A stretch of DNA of 42,435 bases from assembly GCA_011523635.1 (NCBI GenBank), contig WTGI01000036.1, positions 1 to 42,435 on the forward strand, written 5' to 3'. The position numbers were made by a program, and so were the translations under genes. Positions 32,665 through 40,318 of this stretch are shown in pieces. Within the stretch, counting starts at the first letter, position 1; each line of letters begins with the position of its first letter. A model generated the notes under the pieces. The model was not told where the DNA came from. It searched no databases and worked only from the letters and a program-made list of their open reading frames with translations. The stretch is from Acidimicrobiia bacterium (GTDB lineage: Bacteria; Actinomycetota; Acidimicrobiia; Spongiisociales; Spongiisociaceae).

Positions 32665-33126
32665 TTAGCCCGTAAGGCCCGTCGCCTTGCGGAGGGCCTC
32701 CAGGGCGCGGTCGGAGTGGAGGCGCATGTTCAACTCGGAGCGCACAGTTCGCAGCACCATGCCGTCCCGGTCGATCACGAACGTGCGCCGCTTGTCCGGG
32801 AGGAAGCGGCCCCGCGACACACCGAAGCTGCGGGCGATGGCGCGGCTCGGGTCGGCGAGCAGCGCGAAGCCCAGGGAATTGGCGTCATCGAACTCGAGTT
32901 GCCGATCAACCTGATCGGCGCTGATTCCCACGATGCTGGCGCCGAGTTGGGCGAACTCTTCCGACAGGTCGCGGAAATAACAGCTCTGGCGCGTTCAGCC
33001 CCGAGTCATCGCCTTCGCGTAGAAATACACCACCACGGGACCCGAATCGAGCAGGTCGCGCAACACCAGCGTGTTGCCATGCTGGTCCAGCGCCTCGAAG
33101 TCAGGCGCTTTGTCTCCCGCCTTCAC
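32665..33126 (-). CDS. bcp: Bcp/PrxQ-type peroxiredoxin with in-frame UGA at the peroxidatic Cys
   Basis: From GTG 33126 (AGGAGGAGG upstream) the frame reads MKAGDKAPDFEALDQHGNTL, then VVVYFYAKAMTRG, UGA (32997-32995), TRQSCYFRDL and on to a normal C-terminus (DKRRTFVIDRDGMVLRTVRS). It totals 154 codons, the family size. In Bcp the motif is PKAMTPGCT...C; here UGA replaces exactly the peroxidatic Cys (codon 44) and the resolving Cys (codon 49) is kept. Selenocysteine is known at this position in other peroxiredoxins. However, the two conserved prolines of the motif are Ala and Arg, so inactivation is equally possible. If UGA is a stop, only the downstream part remains. Confidence 0.6.
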
Positions 33127-33283
33127 GTTTGTCCTCCTCCTTCCGCCAACCGGGGAACATTATGGCGTTCCGGCTGCGCATCCGGCTGTCAAGGGCTGTC
33201 CTCGCGGGATCACCGGACGGCAGGGCATCCGGTCGTGTTCTCGGCCTACATATTCAGGTCTGTCATTACTGTTCGATGATCGT

Positions 33284-33653
33284 ATGACAACGCTGAGCTT
33301 CCGTATGGATGAAGAGGAAGCAATCGCTGTTCATCGGTGGGCAGACCGTCTCGGCACCACCAGATCGGGGGTTAATCAGCAAGTCGCTCCGCCGTCACCT
33401 GGCTTGGCTCGCGTCGGTCGAGGACGTCGATCGGTGGGTGGAGCGATCACTCGCGGATGACGAGTTGGCAGTCGGCCGGCTCGCCCATTGGGGTGTGCCG
33501 GAAGCCTGGTCCGATTGGGCTGATACTGCGCGGCGAGAACTTCGCCGCCTACTCCCGGAGGCGCACGTCCGGTCTTGGCGCCGACCGTTTCACCTTGTCT
33601 AGGGTTGCCTTCGTCCAGAGGGGATTCCTTCAGCATGTTCCGCATGACGCCTA
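33284..33653 (+). pseudogene. Degenerate MazE/MazF-like toxin-antitoxin pair
   Basis: From ATG 33284 the frame reads MTTLSFRMDEEEAIAVHRWA with a ribbon-helix-helix pattern. After RSG at a run of five G's (33367-33371) the frame shifts and continues as LISKSLRRHLAWLASVEDVD, DDELAVGRLAHWGV and WSDWADTA, an RHH antitoxin. Directly after, traces of a MazF-type toxin appear in different frames: RGE near 33529, LSRVAFV near 33600 and GIPSACS near 33622, in the order of MazF motifs. Both halves are broken, so the pair is dead. Confidence 0.55.
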
Positions 33654-34039
33654 GAATCCGAACATATGTTCGCAGACACTAGGATTGGCACAACCTTAGA
33701 ATCGGCACACCGAGGGCTAGCCCACGTGGAGCGCCGCAACAGATCAACCACCCCGGATCGCCAATGAGCGGTTCAAACCGGCATCAGGACCTACCGGCTC
33801 GCCGAGTCATCTGTCGCGACTCCCGCCGGCACAATGGTGGTCGTAAGCCCGTGAGTACTCGCGCCAGGATTCGCCAACCAACCCTCAGGTTGACTCGCGG
33901 TGAGGGTCCCAGACGCTCGGCGAGCCTAACTGGGCCAAGGCGTGCTGGGCGGTCCAGCCGGGACACGTGCGCTGATCGACCTTTGGCGGCTGGTGGTCTG
34001 TCGCCCAAGAGCGCGGGCGAACGTCACTACTCTCAGATC
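33654..34039. other. Non-coding stretch upstream of the unknown operon
   Basis: An open frame runs from 33764 into the 34040 gene, but its first 92 codons are Arg/Ser/Pro-rich without recognisable structure, so I treat them as untranslated or leader. A perfect palindrome, GAACATATGTTC, lies at 33659-33670. No RNA gene or inverted repeat of note besides this. Confidence 0.4.
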
Positions 34040-34489
34040 ATGGCCAATACGGCTGACATGGTTCGACAACTTATCCAGATCGTTGTAACCGATCCTGGAT
34101 TACCCCGCAACCTACGGCGCAAGGCCAGGTCCCTGGAGTCGTTGGCTTCTTCCAAGCCAGACCTCGTACTCGAGGAACTCGAGGTGCTTCGGAACCGGGC
34201 TATACCTGATCTGGTGTTGCTGAGACCCGCGCTTGACTATGCGCGTTGTGTCTCGGTCCCCGTGTTTTGGCGCTACCACCTTCGTCCCGCACAGCGCGGG
34301 ATTTTCCGAACCGGCGAACTGTATCGGCGTTATCTCGAGTCCCTGAACAACCGTGAGGAGGTGATCTCGAACCATCTGCGCGATGACGAGCCGCTGGTGC
34401 CCGGCAGATCACTCCTGGTTGGTACCGGTCTCTCGGATTGCAGGCCTGGACGGCGCGGGAACGAAGCGCTGCTTGCGGATCGACGATGA
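34040..34489 (+). CDS. Hypothetical protein, first gene of 34.0-36.5 kb operon
   Basis: The 149-aa product from ATG 34040 begins MANTADMVRQLIQIVVTDPG and has helical segments (KARSLESLASSKPDLVLEEL, DLVLLRPALDYARC). I do not recognise the family. An Arg-rich tail after 34430 (CRPGRRGN) looks less protein-like than the rest, and the next frame contains a better-looking continuation. A frameshift that joins this gene with the 34503-34679 frame is therefore possible. The frame is open upstream to 33764, but that extension is low-complexity. Position at the head of overlapping genes ending in a PIN-like toxin suggests a multi-gene toxin-antitoxin or defence unit. Confidence 0.5.
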   Translation: MANTADMVRQLIQIVVTDPGLPRNLRRKARSLESLASSKPDLVLEELEVLRNRAIPDLVLLRPALDYARCVSVPVFWRYHLRPAQRGIFRTGELYRRYLESLNNREEVISNHLRDDEPLVPGRSLLVGTGLSDCRPGRRGNEALLADRR

Positions 34490-34502
34490 ACCACCATACA
34501 TA

Positions 34503-34679
34503 GTGATGGTCTTTCCGGCGGCGAAGATGGAAGCCGGAGGCGTCGAGATACGTGAACCGCGCGGGATCGACGCAGTACCCTCTCGGCTAACGCAGTGGTC
34601 ACCGGGCGATGTGCCGGATGAGCGCATAGACCAAGACGTTCCTACCGCTGCGCTCGGAAGTCTCGAGTGGCGACCATGA
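34503..34679 (+). CDS. Small hypothetical ORF coupled to MerR-DUF433 gene
   Basis: The frame from GTG 34503 (or ATG 34506) reads MVFPAAKMEAGGVEIREPRG and ends PTAALGSLEWRP with TGA inside the ATGA start of the following gene. It is open upstream to 34383, overlapping the previous gene for 107 bp in another frame (KRCLRIDDEPPYIVMVFPAA). The upstream part resembles real protein more than chance sequence. Either this is a separate small gene or the displaced C-terminal half of the 34040 gene after a frameshift around 34430. The latter would give a protein of about 210 aa. Confidence 0.45.
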   Translation: MMVFPAAKMEAGGVEIREPRGIDAVPSRLTQWSPGDVPDERIDQDVPTAALGSLEWRP

Positions 34680-36112
34680 AGCAGCCGTCGCCCGGCCTGT
34701 TCGCTGCCGCGCTGCAAGCCTTGAGCAGCACAGCGCCTCGGTCGCGGTCGCTTGCCTCGACGATGACCGACCTCTTGGATGGGTTAAACACCTCCCACGC
34801 CGAGTCCCTCCCAGTGGCCATAAGAGGAGTCCTACCGCTCCTGCGCGGGGATCCCGAGCGACTGCGCTTCGCCGTTGAGATTGCGGTTCGGCTAGATCTC
34901 TTCGAAGTGGCGCCCGCGGTTGCTGAGTTGGCCGACTCCACTCGTGACACCGAGCTGTCGCTCGCCGCGGCGACGTTGTGCAGCAATCCGGCGGTCGATC
35001 AGTCTCTCAGAACGCGGATCGCAAACATGACGGAGACCGACCGTACCGAGTTAATCCGGCTCGATCCGCTCACTGTACCTGAGACAGCCGACGAGAAATA
35101 CCTGTACTGGCAAAGCTGGCCCGGAGCAAGCACCGAAGGTATTCCTTATCCTCTAGCCCCGGTTGTGGTGCTGGATCAAGGTTTCGACGCCCTTGGAGCG
35201 CTGCGATTCGCAGTCAGCCTCGACCAAGCCGGCGCAATGGTGCGTCGATTGGCGCCAGAGTCCGAGGTCCCGAATTGGTTTGGATCGCAGACCGTCTTAG
35301 TTTGCCGGTCCCAGACCCGGAACCGGGTCTTGAACGCCTACCCGAGGTTTCCGGAATCCCAGATAATCCCCGAGGCGCCCCCAACGGATGACCATCAACT
35401 CGGAGTGCTGCTCCGCCGGGTCAACACCAAGTTGCTCGGCTCGCAGAAGCTCCGGTTCAACGAATTCCCAGTAGATATCTCCACCAACCTGTGGGATCCC
35501 GAGGTCTTCGTGGCTGGCGTCTATCCGACCAGGGACATCGCCTTCCTGGCTGGAGCGACACGATCGTCGCTGGACTACCTCCGGCAGCGTGGACTACTGA
35601 TCCCGCTATCGTCCGACCCGACCCGATGGGCATTTCGCGACCTGGTGGCGTTCCGTACCTGGTCGTATTTGAAGTCCGTCTCACGTCGAAAGGTGTCGAG
35701 TAGCGTCGTGCCCTCGCTCTCGCGGTTTGCCGGAGATAGAGAAGCGGTCAAGTTGGGAGTGACATCCGAGGGAGCGGTATTGGTCGACCGCGGGGATGGC
35801 TGGGCGAACGTCGAGACCGGCCAACGTCCGCTTGATCAGATCATCACCGATGTGGACGACGTGTTCCGTCCATTCCCGTATGGCGATGGCAGGGTGCCTG
35901 CCTTGCCGAACGTTGGTCTCAACACACCTCTCCATCCCACAGTGCTCCACGGCACGCCCTATCTGAAGGGCCATCGGATCAGTGCCAAGGGCTTGGCCAG
36001 CCTCCACAGGCGCAACGGGGGCCGGGCCATCCTGTCCGCCTATCCCGAATTGGCGAACGTCTCCTTGGACGCCACAGTGAAAGTCGGCTACCAGCTACTC
36101 GCATCTGCCTGA
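34676..36112 (+). CDS. MerR-like HTH plus DUF433 fusion protein
   Basis: The 478-aa product starts at ATG 34676 (MKQPSPGLFAAALQ), overlapping the previous stop. Residues 1-120 are helical and HEAT-like. The centre is of unknown type. Residues about 280-340 fit a MerR-like winged helix (TRDIAFLAGATRSSLDYLRQ, then GLLIPL and FRDLVAFRTWSYL). The end, after about 410, is a DUF433 domain (GTPYLKGHRISAKGLASLHR, then YPEL). DUF433 is typically an antitoxin for DUF5615-type PIN-like proteins, and exactly such a gene follows 2 bp later. A full-size regulator fused to an antitoxin is unusual. Confidence 0.7.
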   Translation: MKQPSPGLFAAALQALSSTAPRSRSLASTMTDLLDGLNTSHAESLPVAIRGVLPLLRGDPERLRFAVEIAVRLDLFEVAPAVAELADSTRDTELSLAAATLCSNPAVDQSLRTRIANMTETDRTELIRLDPLTVPETADEKYLYWQSWPGASTEGIPYPLAPVVVLDQGFDALGALRFAVSLDQAGAMVRRLAPESEVPNWFGSQTVLVCRSQTRNRVLNAYPRFPESQIIPEAPPTDDHQLGVLLRRVNTKLLGSQKLRFNEFPVDISTNLWDPEVFVAGVYPTRDIAFLAGATRSSLDYLRQRGLLIPLSSDPTRWAFRDLVAFRTWSYLKSVSRRKVSSSVVPSLSRFAGDREAVKLGVTSEGAVLVDRGDGWANVETGQRPLDQIITDVDDVFRPFPYGDGRVPALPNVGLNTPLHPTVLHGTPYLKGHRISAKGLASLHRRNGGRAILSAYPELANVSLDATVKVGYQLLASA

Positions 36113-36114
36113 TC

Positions 36115-36465
36115 ATGCGGCTTCTGTACGACGCTGTCCTGCCCCAGAGCCTCGCCGAGGAGGCGCCGGCATCGGTCACGCTGGACCGTTGGGACGGCAT
36201 AGACGAGCAGGACTCGGCCCTGGTCCGCGCCGCAGCTGATCGAGGGCACAGGGGTGTCGTGTTCTACGACCGGGATTCACTGGAACAACCCGATCTGCGC
36301 AGACTCGCCTCCGAGAGTGGCATCGCCCTAGTAGCCGTCGAAGCTAGGGATCCGATCGAGGCCAAGATTCGCGTCCTACGTCATCTCTCCCGGATTCGCC
36401 GCATGCTGGTTAGCCATGATTGCGTCCTCGTACTGGCTAACGAGGTCAGGGCCTATCCGAGTTAG
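36115..36465 (+). CDS. PIN-like (DUF5615-type) protein
   Basis: The 116-aa protein MRLLYDAVLPQSLAEEAPAS continues WDGIDEQDSALVRAAADRGH, GVVFYDRDSLEQPDLRRLAS and ends with a helical tail. The early Asp, the middle D...D pair and the V-V-x-Y-D-R-D segment match the DUF5615 PIN-like fold. It is predicted to be a metal-dependent nuclease toxin, neutralised by the DUF433 part of the preceding gene. Start 2 bp after the upstream stop, no ribosome site of its own, so coupled translation. Confidence 0.75.
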   Translation: MRLLYDAVLPQSLAEEAPASVTLDRWDGIDEQDSALVRAAADRGHRGVVFYDRDSLEQPDLRRLASESGIALVAVEARDPIEAKIRVLRHLSRIRRMLVSHDCVLVLANEVRAYPS

Positions 36466-36528
36466 CCGCGTGAGATGAGTCTTGCCGGCGCCGTCGATCC
36501 TCACCGGCCGGAAGAACCGAGAAACGCT

Positions 36529-36562
36529 CCTATCGCGCGTTTTGCATGTGACCTATCGCGCG
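36529..36562. repeat. Direct repeat CCTATCGCGCG upstream of BKACE
   Basis: Two copies (36529-36539 and 36552-36562), start-to-start 23 bp (about two helical turns), lie in the 243-bp gap before the carnitine-type operon. The core TCGCGCGA-like sequence is partly palindromic. Candidate operator for a regulator of the downstream genes; no regulator gene is nearby. Confidence 0.45.
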
Positions 36563-36708
36563 ATTTGACGAGGTTCCGCTGGCATTCCTGAACGACAGGA
36601 TCACCCGTGGGGTGCCGTGGTCTCGTTGGAGACCGTATCATGCGCGGCGGCGGGCTGCGTAACGGCCTACCCTCCTGGTTCCGGTGCGGCAAGCGAAGGA
36701 GTGCCTGT

Positions 36709-37638
36709 ATGGCTGGTGTGATCGTCACGTGCGCGGTGACCGGCTCCTCCCACACCCCCACCATGAACAGCGACATCCCGGTGACGGTGGAGGACCACAT
36801 CCGCCAGTCGGTCGATGCCGCCCGGGAGGGCGCGGCCGTCATCCACCTCCATGCACGGGATCCGCTCGACGGGCGGCCTATCTCCGACCCGGGGGTCTTC
36901 AGGGAGTACTGCTCCGGGATCAAGGCGGAGTGCGACGCCGTGATCTCGATCACCACGGGAGGCGCTACCGGCCAGACCATCAAGGAACGGCTACGGGTGA
37001 TAGAAGTCCTCCAGCCCGAGCTCGCCACCTGCAACCTGGGCACCATGAACTACGGGCTGTTCCAGATGATCCCCCGCTACGAGGGTCGCTGGAAGTACGA
37101 CTGGGAGGAGCCCTTCCTCGAGAGCACCAAGTGGGAACCGTTCGTGAACACGTTCGGCGACATCGAGTACATGCTCACGGTGCTCGCCGAGAAGACCGGT
37201 TGCCGTTTCGAGTTCGAGGCCTACGACATCGGCCACCTCTACACGCTGGCCTACTTCGCCGACCGGGGGCTGGTGAAACCCCCGATCTTCATGCAGTTCG
37301 TCATGGGCACCTTCGGCGGGATCGGCCCCGACATCGAGAACGTGGTGGCGATGAAGACGGTGGCCAACCGGCTGTTCGGGCACGAGCTCGAGTGGTCGAT
37401 CCTGGGTGGAGGCCGGTTCCAGTTCGATATCGTCACCGCCGGCGCAACGCTGGGCGGGAACGTGAGGGTGGGCCTCGAGGACGGCATCTACCTCCGCAAG
37501 GGCAAGCTGGCCGAGTCCAACGCCGAGCAGGTCGCCAAGATCGTGCGGATCCTGCGCGAGCTGTCCCGCGAACCCGCCGACCCGACCGAGACCCGCCAGC
37601 GCCTGGCCCTCAAGGGACTCGGTCAGGTGGCCTTCTAG
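36709..37638 (+). CDS. BKACE (beta-keto acid cleavage enzyme, DUF849)
   Basis: The 309-aa protein has the DUF849 barrel: VIVTCAVTGSSHTPTMN at the start, AAVIHLHARDP (Zn-binding His pair) near 43-53, ATCNLGTMNYG, FEFEAYDIGHL and ILGGGRFQFDIVTAG. BKACE enzymes condense a beta-keto acid with acetyl-CoA and release a new CoA ester plus acetoacetate. The known dehydrocarnitine-specific type yields betainyl-CoA. The following dehydrogenase-thioesterase supports that substrate here. ATG 36709 with AAGGAG 8 bases upstream; the frame is open further upstream but without homology. First gene of the four-gene set. Confidence 0.88.
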   Translation: MAGVIVTCAVTGSSHTPTMNSDIPVTVEDHIRQSVDAAREGAAVIHLHARDPLDGRPISDPGVFREYCSGIKAECDAVISITTGGATGQTIKERLRVIEVLQPELATCNLGTMNYGLFQMIPRYEGRWKYDWEEPFLESTKWEPFVNTFGDIEYMLTVLAEKTGCRFEFEAYDIGHLYTLAYFADRGLVKPPIFMQFVMGTFGGIGPDIENVVAMKTVANRLFGHELEWSILGGGRFQFDIVTAGATLGGNVRVGLEDGIYLRKGKLAESNAEQVAKIVRILRELSREPADPTETRQRLALKGLGQVAF

Positions 37639-37649
37639 CCCCAGGGCTC

Positions 37650-39152
37650 ATGACATCCACGGACGGGGCTCTCCAGCCGAAGACCTTCGGTGTTGTCGGA
37701 ACCGGCGTGATCGGTTCCGGCTGGGCCGTCAGGGCCCTGAGCCGGGGCATCGACGTGGTGGCCTGGGACCCGGCGCCTGGCGCCCAGGACCGGCTGCACC
37801 AGGCGATCGGCCGGGCCTGGCTCTCGGTACGAAGGCTCGGCCTGTACCCGGGCGCCGAGCCTGACCGGATCCGGTTCGCAGCCACCCCGGAGGAGGTGTG
37901 CCGCGCCGCCGACTTCATCCAGGAGTCGGCACCCGAGGACGAGGATCTCAAACGCACGCTTCTCGCCCGCCTCGACGCCGCCGCCACGCCCGAGACGATC
38001 ATCGCCTCCAGCTCCTCCGGCCTGCTCCCCACCCGGATCGCCTCCGACTGCGCCCACCCCGACCGGGTGCTGATCGGCCATCCCTTCAACCCCGTCTACC
38101 TGCTCCCGCTCTGCGAGGTGGTGGGCGGCGCCGAGACCTCCGCCGGCGCCGTGGGGCGGGCGGCCGCGGTCTACGACTTCCTGGACATGTACCCTCTCGT
38201 AGTCCGCCACGAGGTCCCCGGCTACCTGTCGGACCGCCTCCAGGAAGCCATCTGGCGGGAGACACTCCACCTCGTCAACGACGGCATCGCCACCACCGCG
38301 GAACTGGACGACGCCATCATCTACGGGCCCGGCCTGCGCTGGGCCGGCATGGGCGCCAACCTCACCTTCCACCTCGCCGGCGGGAGAGCGGGCATGCGGC
38401 ACATGCTGGAACAGTTCGGTCCTGCCCTCGCGCTCCCCTGGAGCAAGCTGGAGGCGCCGGAGCTCACCTCTTCTCTCGTCGACTCTATGGTGGAGGGAAC
38501 CCGCCGGCAGGCCGGCGGGCGGAGCGTCGAGGAGCTGGAACAGCTCCGGGACGGCTACCTGATCGCCACCATGCGAGCGCTGCGTTCGGTGGGTCTGGGC
38601 GCCGGTGAGATCCTGGCCAGGCGGGAGGCTCGTCGCTACGGCGAGACGTCCGGGATCTGGTCGGAGGGCGCCGCGGTCCCGGCGCCGCTGGAGCTGTACC
38701 GTTGCGACGTGGAACCCGACTGGGTGGACTACAACCGGCACATGACCGAGGCCGCCTACCTCACAGCCTTCGGCTGGGCGACCGATGCGCTGTTCCGGTA
38801 CATCGGCGACGATGAGGACTACCGTGCCGCAGGCCACTCCTTCTACACCGTGGAGACCCACGTCAACTACCTGCGGGAGGTGGCGGGCGACGACTCCCTA
38901 CGCTTCACCACCCTGGTCGTCGGCCTCGACGGCAAGCGGCTGCATATCTATCACGAGATGTTCGACGATGCCACCGGGGACCTGGTGGCCACGACGGAGC
39001 AGATGCTCTTGCATATGGACACGGCGGCAGGCCGTCCCGCCCCGATCGGCGGGCGACCCGCCCGGGCGCTGCGAGCCATCCGCCGCGAACACGCTGCCAT
39101 GGACAGGCCCGGCTTTCTGGGCCGGGTGATGAAGACCAGGGAAACGAGCTGA
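37650..39152 (+). CDS. lcdH: L-carnitine dehydrogenase fused to thioesterase
   Basis: The 500-aa protein has a 3-hydroxyacyl-CoA dehydrogenase-type Rossmann motif (GVVGTGVIGSGWAVRALSRG, 14-33), IIASSSSGLLPT, HPFNPVYLLPLCEVVGG and a C-terminal dehydrogenase dimer domain to about 335. From 345 on a hotdog thioesterase follows (DYNRHMTEAAYLTAFGW, with the D-x-N-x-HM motif). Carnitine 3-dehydrogenases with this fusion oxidise L-carnitine with NAD+ to 3-dehydrocarnitine and hydrolyse betainyl-CoA. The true start is ATG 37650, 11 bp after the BKACE stop. The stop overlaps the acyl-CoA dehydrogenase ATG by one base. Confidence 0.88.
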   Translation: MTSTDGALQPKTFGVVGTGVIGSGWAVRALSRGIDVVAWDPAPGAQDRLHQAIGRAWLSVRRLGLYPGAEPDRIRFAATPEEVCRAADFIQESAPEDEDLKRTLLARLDAAATPETIIASSSSGLLPTRIASDCAHPDRVLIGHPFNPVYLLPLCEVVGGAETSAGAVGRAAAVYDFLDMYPLVVRHEVPGYLSDRLQEAIWRETLHLVNDGIATTAELDDAIIYGPGLRWAGMGANLTFHLAGGRAGMRHMLEQFGPALALPWSKLEAPELTSSLVDSMVEGTRRQAGGRSVEELEQLRDGYLIATMRALRSVGLGAGEILARREARRYGETSGIWSEGAAVPAPLELYRCDVEPDWVDYNRHMTEAAYLTAFGWATDALFRYIGDDEDYRAAGHSFYTVETHVNYLREVAGDDSLRFTTLVVGLDGKRLHIYHEMFDDATGDLVATTEQMLLHMDTAAGRPAPIGGRPARALRAIRREHAAMDRPGFLGRVMKTRETS

Positions 39153-40312
39153 TGGACTTCGAACTCACCGGCGAGCAACGCCTCATAATCGATGTCGCCC
39201 GCGACTTCACCGAGAAGGAATTGTTCCCCTACGAGGAGGAGGTGGAGCGTTCCGGGCGGGTGCGCCCCCAGTTGGTCGACCGGATCAGGTCGCGTGCCAT
39301 CGCCGCCGGCATCTACGCCGCCAACATGCCCGAGGAGTTCGGCGGGGCCGGACTGGACCCGCTCACGCTGGCGCTGGTCGAGCGGGAGCTGGGGGCCGCC
39401 TCCTACGCCCTCCAGTACATCGTGGCCCGACCCTCCAACATCCTGCAGGCCTGCCGGGACGAACAGATCGACCGGTACCTCCTGCCCACGGTTCGGGGAG
39501 AGCGGGTGGAATGCCTGGCGATGAGCGAGCCCGACGCCGGCTCCGATCTGAGAGGCATGCGCTGCGCGGCGGTCCGGGACGGCGACGGCTACCTCATCAA
39601 CGGCACCAAACACTTCATCAGCCACGCCGATCTGGCCGACTACGTCATCCTGTTCGCCGCCACCGGCGAGGAGCCCGGCCCCCGAGGCCCCAGGAAGATG
39701 ATCACCGCCTTCCTGGTCGACATGGGCACTCCCGGATTCGAGGTGCGGCCCGGTTACCGGGCGGTCTCCAACCGCGGCTACCACAACTTCGTCCTCCAGT
39801 TCGACGACTGCCGCGTGCCCGCGTCCGCCGTCCTCGGCGAGGAGCACCAGGGATTCCGGGTAGCCAACGAATGGCTGGGATCGACCCGTCTCCAGGTCGC
39901 GGCGGTGTGCTTGGGAAGGGCGCGGCGCGCTATCGACCTGGCCACCCGGTGGGCCGCCGAGCGCACCCAGTTCGGCCGCCAGATCGGCAAGTTCCAGGGG
40001 GTGTCCTTCAAGCTGGCCGACATGCAAACCCGCTACGAGGCGGCGGAGCTGCTCACCCTCCGGGCGGCGTGGCAGGACGGGCAGGGCTCCATGACGGATA
40101 CCGATGCCGCCATGGCCAAGGTCTACGCCAGCGAGATGTGCCAGTTCGTCACGGATGAGGCCATCCAGATATTCGGAGGCATGGGCCTGATGGACGAGCT
40201 ACCGCTGGAACGGCTGTGGCGGGACACCAGGGTGGACCGCATCTGGGACGGGACCTCCGAGATCCAGCGCCACATCATCTCCCGGGCCATGCTCCGACCC
40301 CTCGGCGGGTAG
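39152..40312 (+). CDS. Acyl-CoA dehydrogenase
   Basis: This 386-aa flavoprotein has MDFELTGEQRLIIDVARDFT at the start, YTLAY-like substrate region SEPDAGSDLRGMRCAAV, the FAD-binding QFGRQIGKFQGVSFKLADMQ and IQIFGGMGLM. In medium-chain family members the catalytic Glu lies in (Y/W)EGTSEIQ. Here the position reads IWDGTSEIQ, with Asp instead. That may narrow the active site for a charged short acid such as gamma-butyrobetainyl-CoA or crotonobetainyl-CoA, which the gene context suggests. This assignment is inference. The gene starts with ATG overlapping the previous stop, and the next gene begins 7 bp after. Confidence 0.85.
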   Translation: MDFELTGEQRLIIDVARDFTEKELFPYEEEVERSGRVRPQLVDRIRSRAIAAGIYAANMPEEFGGAGLDPLTLALVERELGAASYALQYIVARPSNILQACRDEQIDRYLLPTVRGERVECLAMSEPDAGSDLRGMRCAAVRDGDGYLINGTKHFISHADLADYVILFAATGEEPGPRGPRKMITAFLVDMGTPGFEVRPGYRAVSNRGYHNFVLQFDDCRVPASAVLGEEHQGFRVANEWLGSTRLQVAAVCLGRARRAIDLATRWAAERTQFGRQIGKFQGVSFKLADMQTRYEAAELLTLRAAWQDGQGSMTDTDAAMAKVYASEMCQFVTDEAIQIFGGMGLMDELPLERLWRDTRVDRIWDGTSEIQRHIISRAMLRPLGG

Positions 40313-40318
40313 CCCGGC

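Noticed and set aside
36684-37649. N-terminal extension of the carnitine dehydrogenase frame
   Set aside because: The open frame continues through the BKACE gene in another phase; homology to the dehydrogenase begins at Met 37650.
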